Part shown: positions 8,949 to 17,234 of the stretch, piece after piece
Layout: each line of letters begins with the position of its first letter
Numbering within the stretch: the stretch's first letter is position 1
Source of the DNA: Agrobacterium leguminum
Lineage (GTDB): Bacteria > Pseudomonadota > Alphaproteobacteria > Rhizobiales > Rhizobiaceae
Direction: 5' to 3'
Length of the DNA stretch: 64,000 nucleotides
Assembly: GCF_015704895.1 (NCBI RefSeq)
Contig: NZ_JADQWB010000021.1
Location: 1-64,000 of the forward strand
Notes under the pieces: model-generated
Told to the model about the DNA's origin: nothing
What the model saw: only the letters and a program-made list of their open reading frames with translations
The model's database searches: none
Position numbers and translations under genes: made by a program

Positions 8949-10298
8949 TTACGTGACCACATCGCCGCCGGTCAGGACAGGGTTCGCCTCCACCTCGTCT
9001 TCGGCAAGGCTGGCGTTTGCCTGCAGATGCAGGCCCATCACCGCCACGAGGAGAAAAAACCAGACGAAGCCCGAGCTGAGCAAGAATAGCGTTTCTAGAA
9101 AGCCGTAGAGCAGGACATAAAGCCAGACGCCGACATAAAGCCGCGTCAGCGGGCTGTTGCGCGTGGTGTCATCCATTTTGCCGAGATAGTGAAGCGGCAG
9201 CAGGCAAATCCACATCAGCACTAGCCCAAGCCCCGGAATTCCGCCTGCAAGCAGCAGGTCGAAATAGCCACTATGGGAAGCCGGCGCGGTCGTCGCCCAG
9301 GTATTGTTTTCGGTGAAGCTCGACATCAGGGCGTCGCTGCGCCAAAAGGCCTGATAGCCGTATCCGAGGATCGGACTTTTGCGGATGTACTCGATGGCGA
9401 CGACCCAGATATCGGTTCTGCCCGTAAAGCTGGCATCGACACCCATCCTCGTCAGCATCTGCGAAAACACCGGGTCGACCGTGGTGCCGACGGTCACGAC
9501 GGTGAAGACCAACAGAAGCAGGGCCAAGACAACATAACGCCACTGGGGCCAGTGCACGATGAACCAGCCCGCCGCGACGACGATCGGCATCAGGCCGAGC
9601 ACCGTCTTGCCGCCTGACTTGATCAGAAAGAACAGCGATAACAACAGCACCAGCAGGCCGCCGACGAAGGACCAGCGCCGGCAGAGATAAATCGCCACGA
9701 TAATCAGCACCGCCATGACCGAGGCGGCCTCGTTCTTGTGCTGGAAGACTCCGCGCCAGTTACCCGCCAGAAGCGGCTCCAGCGCGTCGCTTGCCTGATG
9801 GATAGATCGTGATGGCAGGACGATGACGCCGAAGTAACACAGAAACAGGATAATCATCACGCACCCGGCAAGCAGCGTGGTGAAATGCCGCTCCGTGCGT
9901 GGCAATTGCAGAAAGCCGCCGGCAAGCACACAGATGATGGCGCACATGGCAAGCCGCCGCAGCGAAAACGCCGGCGCCTCGCCCACCAGCGAGGTGAAGA
10001 CAAACCAGCCGAAAATCGCCGCCATCAGCAGGCGCGGCGTGAAGGCGAGGGAAAGCGAACGTTCCCTCGCCATGAATACCATGAAACTGAAAAGCAGAAT
10101 GATCGCGGTGAGCTGGTTCAGCAGGTTGGACCCAGCCGCCATGGCGGAGCCCTGATAGGTCGAGGAAAGCGAAACATAGGGCGAGAAGCCGACCGTGAAA
10201 TAAAGGAACGTCACATAGAACAGTGTATTCCGCCAATATCCACGCGCCTGTTCTTCGTGCGCTGCAGCCATAAGGGGGGCTTCTCTGTCTTTTTTCAT
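8949..10298 (-). CDS. ExoQ-like polysaccharide polymerase / O-antigen ligase family protein
   Basis: Integral membrane protein of about 449 residues with ten or more hydrophobic segments. Near residue 185 it has GVFQHKNEAASVM and later SFTGRTDIWVV and PILGYGYQAFW, the signature of the Wzy_C (O-antigen ligase/polymerase) family as in ExoQ, which polymerises succinoglycan repeat units in the inner membrane. GTG at 10307, ATG at 10298 and ATG at 10271 are all possible starts. It is divergent from a secreted GH16 glucanase, and an ExoZ-like acyltransferase follows that gene, so all three belong to exopolysaccharide assembly and tailoring. There are no glycosyltransferases beside it, so its substrate would have to come from another locus. 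Confidence 0.83.
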   Translation of the reverse strand: MKKDREAPLMAAAHEEQARGYWRNTLFYVTFLYFTVGFSPYVSLSSTYQGSAMAAGSNLLNQLTAIILLFSFMVFMARERSLSLAFTPRLLMAAIFGWFVFTSLVGEAPAFSLRRLAMCAIICVLAGGFLQLPRTERHFTTLLAGCVMIILFLCYFGVIVLPSRSIHQASDALEPLLAGNWRGVFQHKNEAASVMAVLIIVAIYLCRRWSFVGGLLVLLLSLFFLIKSGGKTVLGLMPIVVAAGWFIVHWPQWRYVVLALLLLVFTVVTVGTTVDPVFSQMLTRMGVDASFTGRTDIWVVAIEYIRKSPILGYGYQAFWRSDALMSSFTENNTWATTAPASHSGYFDLLLAGGIPGLGLVLMWICLLPLHYLGKMDDTTRNSPLTRLYVGVWLYVLLYGFLETLFLLSSGFVWFFLLVAVMGLHLQANASLAEDEVEANPVLTGGDVVT

Positions 10299-10603
10299 GC
10301 GTGCCACATCGTACCCGATGCTTCATTCCGGTAACATGAATATCCCGCCAAAATCCTATTTTTTAGTTATTCCGAATGCACGGATGAATAGCAATGCCTT
10401 CATGAAAGAAAGGAGCGTAAGCGGAGAAGCAGGCGCTTTCTTGCAATCAAACAGTGTGCAGATCAGGAGTCGAGTTAGCCCTTTTAGGCCTCTAAATAAA
10501 AAGTGGCGCCTTTGCGACGAACTCCCAACTCATCACTTGACTGGAAGATATCAGTTCGGGCTTATTGGATTTCAACTAGGGGATGTTTTTATTCGGGGGT
10601 ATC

Positions 10604-12385
10604 GTGAAGGGCTCATTATTAGCCTGGCTGCTTGCCATGGTTTTGTACGCTGTGGGCTCTCCAGCTCAGGCTGTAAGTATAGACTGCGGAGAGAACCAGT
10701 CATTTTCGGCCGGGCTCGGAGGCTGGGGACCATGGTGGAGCGGGTCAGCTCCGGTCGTGGACACGTCCATCGGCCACACGGATTCACAATCTTTGCGCTT
10801 ACAGGGCGGTCCTGGCACGGCAAGCAGATACATATTGCCCACCGAATGCCCGCTCGGCATCGCTTATGTGAATTATTGGGTGCGCACCCAAACGGGTAGC
10901 GCTCGTATTTACACAAAGCTCGTTGATCAGGTGACCGACGCCGTCCTGTACGATTCGGTCAACGCCGGACCGACCATTGTGGGGACGACTTGGACAAGGA
11001 TTTCGATTCCCGCCATGATCACCAATGAGACACTCATTGGCATTACCGCCGAGCCGGTTTCGCCGGCAACCAACACAACAGTTTATGTTGATGATGTCGT
11101 CGTTGCGAATGATGCCTGCGCAAACCAGTCTTTCACGCAAGACACGGGCGGGTTTGTGGTTTGGTGGAGCGGCAATGCGGTGGCCAGAACCTCCCCCGGA
11201 CGAACAGATAACTGGTCACTCAAACTGAGCGGTTCTCCATATGGCACCGCCAAGCGAGATATAAGCCCCGGCGAATGCCCTCAGCCATTAACCCGAGTTG
11301 CTTATTATGTCCGAGCGGAGACGGGAAGCGCTCTTGTTCACACAAAACTCGTCGATCAGGTAACTGACGAAACACTATGGGATACCAACACCGGCCCGAT
11401 TGCCGTTTCTTCAACGGCCTGGACGCGCGTCGTTATTGACGTTCCCATGCCGAATACAACATTGATCGGTATTACAGCCGAAAGACAGGACGGCGGTGCG
11501 GTCTCGGTGCTGGTCGACGATGTCATGCTGAATCCAGGCATCGCCGCCTCCCCCCCAACGCAGCCAGACAACGTACCTGTTCCCGTTCGCGATGGTTGGG
11601 CTCTGACTTTTTCTGATGAATTCTCGAATGGTACACTTGATCCCGCAAAGTGGGTGGCAATCACCACGGGCCCAACATACGGATCTAGCACGGAGGGTTT
11701 TGGCGAGACCTGGGGAACGGAGTGCTATAGCGCTTCGCAAGTAGCGATCCAAAACGGATCGCTACAGTTGACCGCAAAGCAGCAGTCCGTGAGCTGCCTG
11801 GGGATCACCAAATCGTGGCTCAGCGGACTTGTCATTTCGAAGGATCGCTTTTCGCAGGCTTTTGGCCGTCTGGAGGCACGGATCAGAATGCCAGTCGCAA
11901 GGGGATCTTGGCCAGCGTTCTGGATGATGCCGCAATTGCAAAAGAACTGGGGAACCTGTGGCATGTACTGGCCCTGCGGAGGCGAAATCGACATTCTTGA
12001 ATATGTGGGGCAACTCAACTCCACGACCAATGCCACTGAAGACAAAACAGTGCACAGTACTTTGCACTGGGGTACATCGACTGGTGGGCATACACAGGAC
12101 TCCGGTTCGGCAAATGTTGTTCCCAGCGTCGACCGTTGGACGGTATACGCGGCTGAATGGGATACGACAGGCATCTCGTTCTTCGTCGATGACACCTTTG
12201 TCAAAAAGGTCACGTTTCCCCTGCCCAACAGTTCAGGACTTTACACCGGGGCAGAGCCATTCAATGTTCCGTTCTACTTTATATTGAACCAGTCGGTGGG
12301 AGGCGCTTGGCCGGGGACACCAGATCCCGCAGATTATCCCAACACTGTCAAAATCGACTATGTCGCGGCATATAAACGTCCATGA
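10604..12385 (+). CDS. Secreted GH16 family endo-glucanase with duplicated N-terminal modules
   Basis: 593-residue exported protein. The start is GTG at 10604 with GGGGGT just upstream; an ATG at 10583 would add seven residues and has no ribosome site. A signal peptide ends in SPAQA near residue 23. Two related modules of about 140 residues follow (about 28-171 and 172-312), each starting near C..NQSF, containing WWSG and TKLVDQVTD, and ending in VDDV; they look like beta-sandwich carbohydrate-binding domains. After a proline-rich linker, a GH16 catalytic domain (about 331-593) carries the motif EIDILE with its two catalytic glutamates at about 461 and 466. It resembles the ExoK/ExsH enzymes that trim succinoglycan. 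The composition is visibly more AT-rich than the neighbouring core genes. Confidence 0.88.
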   Translation: MKGSLLAWLLAMVLYAVGSPAQAVSIDCGENQSFSAGLGGWGPWWSGSAPVVDTSIGHTDSQSLRLQGGPGTASRYILPTECPLGIAYVNYWVRTQTGSARIYTKLVDQVTDAVLYDSVNAGPTIVGTTWTRISIPAMITNETLIGITAEPVSPATNTTVYVDDVVVANDACANQSFTQDTGGFVVWWSGNAVARTSPGRTDNWSLKLSGSPYGTAKRDISPGECPQPLTRVAYYVRAETGSALVHTKLVDQVTDETLWDTNTGPIAVSSTAWTRVVIDVPMPNTTLIGITAERQDGGAVSVLVDDVMLNPGIAASPPTQPDNVPVPVRDGWALTFSDEFSNGTLDPAKWVAITTGPTYGSSTEGFGETWGTECYSASQVAIQNGSLQLTAKQQSVSCLGITKSWLSGLVISKDRFSQAFGRLEARIRMPVARGSWPAFWMMPQLQKNWGTCGMYWPCGGEIDILEYVGQLNSTTNATEDKTVHSTLHWGTSTGGHTQDSGSANVVPSVDRWTVYAAEWDTTGISFFVDDTFVKKVTFPLPNSSGLYTGAEPFNVPFYFILNQSVGGAWPGTPDPADYPNTVKIDYVAAYKRP

Positions 12386-12608
12386 CCGGTACGTCTATTC
12401 AATGACACGTGCGATGGCTGTATCCAGGAAGAACAACTCTAATCACGTGTTCTTCAGATTTTAGGTATTTTTTGAACGTATACATCATAAATTCTTGTGA
12501 GCATCGAAACTACGATAATCCGGTGACTTTTTCGACATGATGCACCGCGTTGCCTCTGTCTGCATTTGAGGCGAAGGACGTGAACGGTTGAGTACTTCAG
12601 GAGTGGCA
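12386..12608. other. Intergenic region between the GH16 and acyltransferase genes
   Basis: AT-rich spacer. The only clear element is AGGAG at 12599-12603, which sets the start of the following gene. No terminator was recognised. Confidence 0.4.
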
Positions 12609-13592
12609 ATGCAAAAGGTTTATTCCATCCAGTCTCTGAGGGCGCTCGCGGCGTTTTCGGTCTTGCTGTTTCATATAATCGGCGAACCGTTTACGATTGG
12701 AGCGGCCGGTGTGGATGTCTTTTTTGTCATCTCCGGCCTCATCATGGGATCGTTCGCGGCGACGGCGGGGCCGGGAGCGTTTTTATATCATAGGCTGGTC
12801 CGTATTGTGCCCCTATACTGGGCCGTGACCCTGGTAATGTGTGTCGGTGCGATGGCGGGTGTTTTCTCAACCTTCACCTTCACGCTCGAACATTTATGGA
12901 AATCGCTGTTTTTTATTCCATATGCAGGCGACAACGGCGAGGTGGTTCCCCTGTTGGTCGTGGGGTGGACCCTCAATCTGGAAATGTTTTTCTATATTGT
13001 CTTTGCGCTTGGACTTGCTTTGCGCGCGCCGCTGGCTGTGACGGTCGGCATCCTGTCCGCCATGGCTTTGGCAGGACAGGTTTTCAACTGGCAATCCCCC
13101 TTCATGCAGACCTGGACATCACCGCTTTTGCTGGAATTTCTTGGCGGCCTCCTGCTGTCGCGCTTCATGTTCCAGGGAATGCAAGCGGGTATCGCTGCGC
13201 TTGTCGTATCATTGACGGGTTTCGTTGCCGCAGCCCTGATAAGCGAGCAATCCGGAATGCTGCGCCTGATGACGTGGGGCGTGCCTGCCTTTTTCCTTGT
13301 GGCCGGATGCGTGTGGCTTGAGAACGCCGGATTGTGGCCAAAACGCCTGTTTAAACCCATCGAGATTGTCGGGGATTCATCCTACGCCCTTTATCTTCTG
13401 CATGGCCTGGTGATTTCAATCGTCCATAAGATACTGGCGCCCGGACTTCTCGCAGGAGTCGTCATTATCATCGTTGCGCTGACGGTGTCGGTCTTTGCGC
13501 ATTTCCTGTTCGAACGGCCGCTGATCAAGCTTTTCAGACGCAGGTATGGCAGCGGGCCGCGCCGGCAAGACCAAGCCGTACCGGTGCGCTGA
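12609..13592 (+). CDS. ExoZ-like acyltransferase (AT3 family)
   Basis: 327-residue integral membrane acyltransferase of family 3 (OafA/ExoZ type), which adds acetyl groups to surface polysaccharide. It opens with YSIQSLRALAAFSVLLFHI, the typical start containing the catalytic-type histidine, then AAGVDVFFVISGLIMGSF, the conserved RLVRIVPLYW and GWTLNLEMFFY. About ten membrane helices can be drawn. The ATG at 12609 is fixed by AGGAG five bases upstream; TTG at 12588 is not needed. The last codons abut a truncated oxidoreductase gene, so the right junction of the accessory block is at or just beyond this stop codon. Confidence 0.88.
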   Translation: MQKVYSIQSLRALAAFSVLLFHIIGEPFTIGAAGVDVFFVISGLIMGSFAATAGPGAFLYHRLVRIVPLYWAVTLVMCVGAMAGVFSTFTFTLEHLWKSLFFIPYAGDNGEVVPLLVVGWTLNLEMFFYIVFALGLALRAPLAVTVGILSAMALAGQVFNWQSPFMQTWTSPLLLEFLGGLLLSRFMFQGMQAGIAALVVSLTGFVAAALISEQSGMLRLMTWGVPAFFLVAGCVWLENAGLWPKRLFKPIEIVGDSSYALYLLHGLVISIVHKILAPGLLAGVVIIIVALTVSVFAHFLFERPLIKLFRRRYGSGPRRQDQAVPVR

Positions 13593-13714
13593 CGCGAGGA
13601 TTGGCCGGCATCGCGTATGAACAGTGTCATGCCGATACCATCATCGCCCGCAATATCCTGAATGACGTGGCGAGCGATCTGGCCGCTCGCCCCCAGAATG
13701 AGAGTTTTGGTCAT
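13593..13714 (-). pseudogene. Truncated NAD(P)-binding oxidoreductase (5' end only)
   Basis: The minus strand from ATG at 13714 reads MTKTLILGASGQIARHVIQD and on through MTLFIRDAG, a Rossmann-fold start with the GASGQIA dinucleotide motif typical of NmrA/SDR-like NAD(P)H-binding proteins. The similarity stops after about 38 residues near 13600, and the frame then becomes antisense to the acyltransferase. The start codon overlaps the stop of the upstream alpha/beta hydrolase (ATGA), so the gene was once the next cistron of that operon and has lost its 3' part. The break coincides with the end of the polysaccharide block. Confidence 0.72.
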
Positions 13715-14658
13715 TGCCCTGCCGCCCCGTTCAGATGCGTCTTGAAGAACGGCACCAGCTTTTGCAGTGCGAGGTCGACGGGCTCGGGCTTGTCGTAAAG
13801 ATCGTAGTGAGACCAGTTCTCCAGCGATACGATCTGCCGGTCCTTTGAGGCTGTGGCGCGGCCGTAGATTTCCATCCCGTCACGATAGGCGCCGAAGGCG
13901 CCGACCTTCTGGCCGATCACCACCATCATCGGTTGGGTCATCAGCATCTCGGCAAAGGCGAAGGCGTCCCAACCGAGCGTGTTCTGGGCATGGCTGAACA
14001 GCATGCGCGTCCAGCCGCCGGGCTGCTGGCCGCGCGGCGTCTTGTAATAGTCGGTCGCCTCGAACACGTCGCGTTCAGTAAGGCCAGCGGCCCGCGCCGC
14101 ATCGGGGCTGGCGGGGAGAAGTTCGTTGACCTGCAATTCGCCGCCGCGCGCTTCCTTGGTTCGCTGCGCTGCCATCGCTTCAAGCGCTCCGAGCGGATCG
14201 TAGTTGCTGAAGCCCTCGCGGAACAGCCGGCCGATATTGACCGGGGTGATCGCGACGACGGCCTTGATGCGCTTTTCGGTCAGCGTGGCGTTCAGCACAT
14301 AGCCACCGCCGCCGCAGATGCCGATCACGCCGATCCGGTCGGCGTCGACATAGGGCAGTGTAACCGCATAGTCGATAATGTGGCTGATGTCCTCGACCCG
14401 CTGCGTCGGATCCTCGATCCAGCGCGGCTCCCCGCCGGATTCGCCCTGGAAGCTCGCGTCATAGGCAATGACGACAAAGCCCTGTTCGGCGAGCGCCTTG
14501 CCGTAGACATTGCCTGAAGTCTGCTCCTTGCAGCTTCCGAATGGATGAACGGCGACGATCGTCGGCCAGCTCCTGGCTGCATCGAAATTCGGCGGGAACT
14601 GGATGTTGGCGGCGATGTGCCAGGCCATATCGCGGTTCTGGATTTTCACGGATTCCAT
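13711..14658 (-). CDS. Alpha/beta hydrolase with cysteine nucleophile elbow (copy 2)
   Basis: 315-residue cytoplasmic hydrolase. The nucleophile elbow reads GICGGGG (about residues 112-118), with cysteine where most family members have serine, as in dienelactone hydrolase. The N-terminal part has VAVHPFGSCKEQ and IAYDASFQGESGG, and a late SHYDLYD supplies the histidine. It is clearly a paralogue of the next gene upstream, with the same length, order and motifs. AGAGGAAA lies before the ATG at 14658. Its end overlaps the start of a truncated oxidoreductase gene. Substrate unknown; a divergent LysR regulator suggests induction by an aromatic or ester compound. Confidence 0.85.
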   Translation of the reverse strand: MESVKIQNRDMAWHIAANIQFPPNFDAARSWPTIVAVHPFGSCKEQTSGNVYGKALAEQGFVVIAYDASFQGESGGEPRWIEDPTQRVEDISHIIDYAVTLPYVDADRIGVIGICGGGGYVLNATLTEKRIKAVVAITPVNIGRLFREGFSNYDPLGALEAMAAQRTKEARGGELQVNELLPASPDAARAAGLTERDVFEATDYYKTPRGQQPGGWTRMLFSHAQNTLGWDAFAFAEMLMTQPMMVVIGQKVGAFGAYRDGMEIYGRATASKDRQIVSLENWSHYDLYDKPEPVDLALQKLVPFFKTHLNGAAGQ

Positions 14659-14722
14659 GATCGTTTCCTCTCGGTGAGGGCGGCATCGGGCCTAAGCGGC
14701 GTCCTGATGCACGTCAGTTTCG

Positions 14723-15670
14723 TCACTCGGCAGCCTGCGCAGCCGTGGCGGTGGCGGAGAGCTTCGCCTTGAAGAACGGCGCCAGAACCGAAACCGCCTC
14801 ATCGACGAATTTCTGCCCGTCATAGAGATCCATGTGATTGGCCCCTTCGACGATGTGAAACGCCTTGTCCGTGCTCGCAGCACGGTTGAAGAGATCGTCG
14901 CTCATCCACTTGCTGCCCGCCACGCTGCCGGCGACGATCTGGATCGGTTGGGTCAGATAGACGTCGGCCATGTGATAGGCATCGTAGGTGATGATCTGAT
15001 TGAGGCTGCGCAGCGTTGCGAAGCCCGGCGCGGTCGCGCACTCGGCACGCGGCGTGTGGTAATATTCCCAGGCCTGCCGTAGCTCTTCGTTCGGCGCGTC
15101 CTTTTCGGTCAGCGGCGCGAGCGGCATGGTGGCGTAACCCTTGCCTGCGGCGTCTGTCGTGCGGGCGTTCGATCCCGCCTCGACATAGGGCAGCGCGTCG
15201 ATAGACCTGACGGTGTTTTCCCAGCCATTGCGGAACATCGAACCGATATTGACCGCGCTCACCATGCCGACCGCCTTGATGCGGCGATCCTGAATGGCGG
15301 CATTGGCGGTGTAGCCCGCACCGGCGCAGATACCCATCGCGCCGATCCGATCCTTCGCGACGTAAGGCAGCGTGGTCAGATAATCGATGACGGCGCTGAT
15401 ATCCTCGGTGCTGACATAGGGATTTTCGAGCTGGCGCGGTTCGCCGCCGCTCTCGCCCTGATAGGAACGGTCGAAGGCGATGGTGACGAAGCCCTGTTCG
15501 GCGAGCTTGCTGGCGTAGGTGCCAGCGGTCTGCTCCTTCACGCCGCCGCCGGGATGCGAAACGACGACAGCCGGCCAGGTTTTCGTTTCATCGAAACCTT
15601 CGGGGAAATTGATCACGGCCGACATCACGATGGTCGGGTTGTTGGAATTGTTGAAGCTGATCTTGCCCAT
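14723..15670 (-). CDS. Alpha/beta hydrolase with cysteine nucleophile elbow (copy 1)
   Basis: 315-residue paralogue of the downstream hydrolase. Motifs include VVVSHPGGGVKEQ near residue 35, IAFDRSYQGESGG, the elbow GICAGAG (about 115-121) again with cysteine, and a terminal NHMDLYD holding the probable catalytic histidine. AAGGAG stands eight bases before the ATG at 15670. The two genes form a tandem duplication with a gap of about 65 bases, transcribed away from the LysR gene across a 138-base spacer. The reaction is unknown; proteins of this group are often annotated only as alpha/beta hydrolases of the YcjY/DLH type. Confidence 0.86.
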   Translation of the reverse strand: MGKISFNNSNNPTIVMSAVINFPEGFDETKTWPAVVVSHPGGGVKEQTAGTYASKLAEQGFVTIAFDRSYQGESGGEPRQLENPYVSTEDISAVIDYLTTLPYVAKDRIGAMGICAGAGYTANAAIQDRRIKAVGMVSAVNIGSMFRNGWENTVRSIDALPYVEAGSNARTTDAAGKGYATMPLAPLTEKDAPNEELRQAWEYYHTPRAECATAPGFATLRSLNQIITYDAYHMADVYLTQPIQIVAGSVAGSKWMSDDLFNRAASTDKAFHIVEGANHMDLYDGQKFVDEAVSVLAPFFKAKLSATATAAQAAE

Positions 15671-15793
15671 TTCCAGTCTCCTTCTGTTGAGCCAGCGGCG
15701 GTTTGAAATTCTTTCCGGGTATCCACTTGCCGATGGAGGTAATCTACGTCAGAAAGATTGTGTCGATTAGACAGGGAATTCATATTGGGCCTA

Positions 15794-15805
15794 TCACTGG
15801 AGTGA
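15794..15805. promoter_or_regulatory. Short palindrome over the LysR-gene ribosome site
   Basis: TCACTGGAGTGA is an inverted repeat with a two-base centre that overlaps the GGAG ribosome site of the LysR gene at 15809. It may be an autoregulatory operator, though a chance palindrome of this size cannot be excluded. Confidence 0.3.
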
Positions 15806-15808
15806 TGA

Positions 15809-16702
15809 ATGAGGCGGGATGAGATTGCCGATCTGGCGGCGTTCGTCGTCGTCGCCGAGGAGCGCAGCTTCACCAAGGCGGCGGCGCGTCTCGGCATGGC
15901 GCAGTCCGCCCTCAGCCAGATCGTGCGGCGGATCGAGGAACGGCTGGGTGTGCGGCTTTTGTCGCGCACGACACGGAGCGTCGCGCCGACCGAAGCGGGC
16001 GAGCGGCTGATCGCGACGCTCGGTCCCATGCTGCACGATCTCGATGTGGCCGTCGCATCGCTCGGCGATCTGCGGGATCGACCGTCGGGCACGATCCGCA
16101 TCACGACCGTGGAGCACGCAGCCAAGACAATCATCGTTCCGGCAATGAAGCGGCTGTTGCCGGACAATCCCGACATCAAGGTGGAAATCACCATCGACTA
16201 CGGTCTGGCCGATGTCGTTGCCGACCGCTTCGACGCGGGTGTCAGGCTCGGCGGCGACATTGCGAAGGACATGATCGCTGTGCGCATCGGACCGGACACG
16301 CCGATGGCGATTGCCGGTTCACCCGATTACTTTCAGAAGCATCCGGCGCCAACGTCGCCGTCGCAACTCGTCGATCATCGTGCGATCAATCTGCGGCTGC
16401 CGACATCCGGCACGCTGAACGGCTGGCGTCTCACACCCGGCGGCCGGGAGACGCGCGTTCGCATCGACGGGCCTCTGGTCCTCAACACCATCGACCTTAT
16501 TCTCGACGCGACACTCGACGGGCACGGCCTCGCCTATCTGCCGCTCGATCAGGTTCAGCCGCATCTGGATGCAGGCCGACTGATGCGGGTGCTCGGCAAG
16601 TTCACGCCCGACCTGCCGGGCTATCACCTCTATTATCCCCACCGGCGGCACCCATCCGCCGCCTTCAGCCTGTTCGTCGAGACCCTGCGGTTTCGCGGGT
16701 AA
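15809..16702 (+). CDS. LysR-type transcriptional regulator
   Basis: 297 residues. The N-terminal winged helix reads DLAAFVVVAEERSFTKAAA, then LGMAQSALSQIVRRIEERLG and the arginine-rich RTTRSVAPTEAG, and a substrate-binding domain follows. GGAG lies six bases before the ATG. It is divergent from the hydrolase pair with a spacer of about 138 bases, the usual arrangement for a LysR activator of the neighbouring operon. The effector is unknown. It belongs to the large CrgA/PecT-like group that often controls oxidoreductase and hydrolase genes, which fits the original hydrolase-hydrolase-oxidoreductase operon. Confidence 0.9.
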   Translation: MRRDEIADLAAFVVVAEERSFTKAAARLGMAQSALSQIVRRIEERLGVRLLSRTTRSVAPTEAGERLIATLGPMLHDLDVAVASLGDLRDRPSGTIRITTVEHAAKTIIVPAMKRLLPDNPDIKVEITIDYGLADVVADRFDAGVRLGGDIAKDMIAVRIGPDTPMAIAGSPDYFQKHPAPTSPSQLVDHRAINLRLPTSGTLNGWRLTPGGRETRVRIDGPLVLNTIDLILDATLDGHGLAYLPLDQVQPHLDAGRLMRVLGKFTPDLPGYHLYYPHRRHPSAAFSLFVETLRFRG

Positions 16703-16849
16703 GATTGAGAGTGCCGGATGAAACGATCCGGCTGGGGCTGCGTCAAAAGGCCCCTGCCCGAGTGCATGAATTGGCGTTGTTGAAGCAGCCGGTTTGAGGT
16801 AGCCCTATCCTCGATAGATTGTATCAAGTAACAGACTGGAAATACTCAA

Positions 16850-16990
16850 ATGATGGATTGGGATTGGGTAGATTTGTTCCCCTTGGTCTTCTTTCCGTTC
16901 AAGATTATCGTGTTGGGCACGGGCATGTTCTTCGCCATCAAGTGGCATCACGATCAGGCGAAGAAGGAAAAGGGCCCCAGCGGCCCGTAA
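16850..16990 (+). CDS. 46-residue single-pass membrane protein
   Basis: A short frame from ATG at 16850 (or the next codon, also ATG, at 16853) encodes MMDWDWVDLFPLVFFPFK, then a hydrophobic helix (IIVLGTGMFFAIKWHHD) and a lysine-rich tail ending GPSGP. The pattern of an acidic aromatic N-terminus, one membrane helix and a basic C-terminus is what a real small membrane protein shows. Its codons look native and the stop is clean at 16988-16990. A purine-rich ribosome site is weak. I have seen similar short proteins in rhizobial genomes but cannot name a family. Confidence 0.6.
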   Translation: MMDWDWVDLFPLVFFPFKIIVLGTGMFFAIKWHHDQAKKEKGPSGP

Positions 16991-17031
16991 GCGCCCGCCG
17001 GTCGGGCAGCGGAAATTTCAGATCTCATCGG

Positions 17032-17181
17032 ATGGATGTTTTCGCGCGTGAACCGGTGTCGGGGAACCCCATGGCGATAGTTGCCGATGCGGATGATCCA
17101 GCCGTCGCGAAGATGTTGCGTTTCGCACGGTGGACATCGATTTTGCCAGAACGGCTTTCGATTGCGCCACATCGTCGTTGA
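17032..17181 (+). pseudogene. Remnant of a PhzF-family gene
   Basis: The frame reads MDVFAREPVSGNPMAIVADA, then DDPAVAKMLRFARWT, matching the start of PhzF-type isomerases (DVFxxxPxxGNPxAVV...DAD...ARW). After about 37 residues the similarity is lost and a stop follows at 17181, where a full protein would have about 260-300 residues. No continuation was seen in another frame before the chemoreceptor gene. It is a decayed fragment, probably not translated. Confidence 0.6.
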
Positions 17182-17185
17182 ACGC

Positions 17186-17207
17186 CGGCGGGGATGCCTC
17201 CCCGCCG
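17186..17207 (-). terminator. Hairpin downstream of the chemoreceptor gene
   Basis: A nine-base perfect stem (17186-17194 with 17199-17207) and a four-base loop lie 28 bases beyond the stop of the minus-strand chemoreceptor gene. There is no T-run, so it is a candidate transcript end rather than a proven terminator. Confidence 0.4.
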
Positions 17208-17234
17208 AAACGCATGCTGGAAGCGGATCGCCGC

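Noticed and set aside
8609-13620. Classical integrative element with att repeats at tRNA-Arg
   Set aside because: No integrase gene and no copy of the tRNA 3' end was found at the right junction; only the truncated gene supports insertion or exchange.
13391-13714. A 107-residue intact oxidoreductase
   Set aside because: Only the first ~38 residues resemble the family; the rest is antisense to the acyltransferase gene, so it was recorded as a truncated gene.
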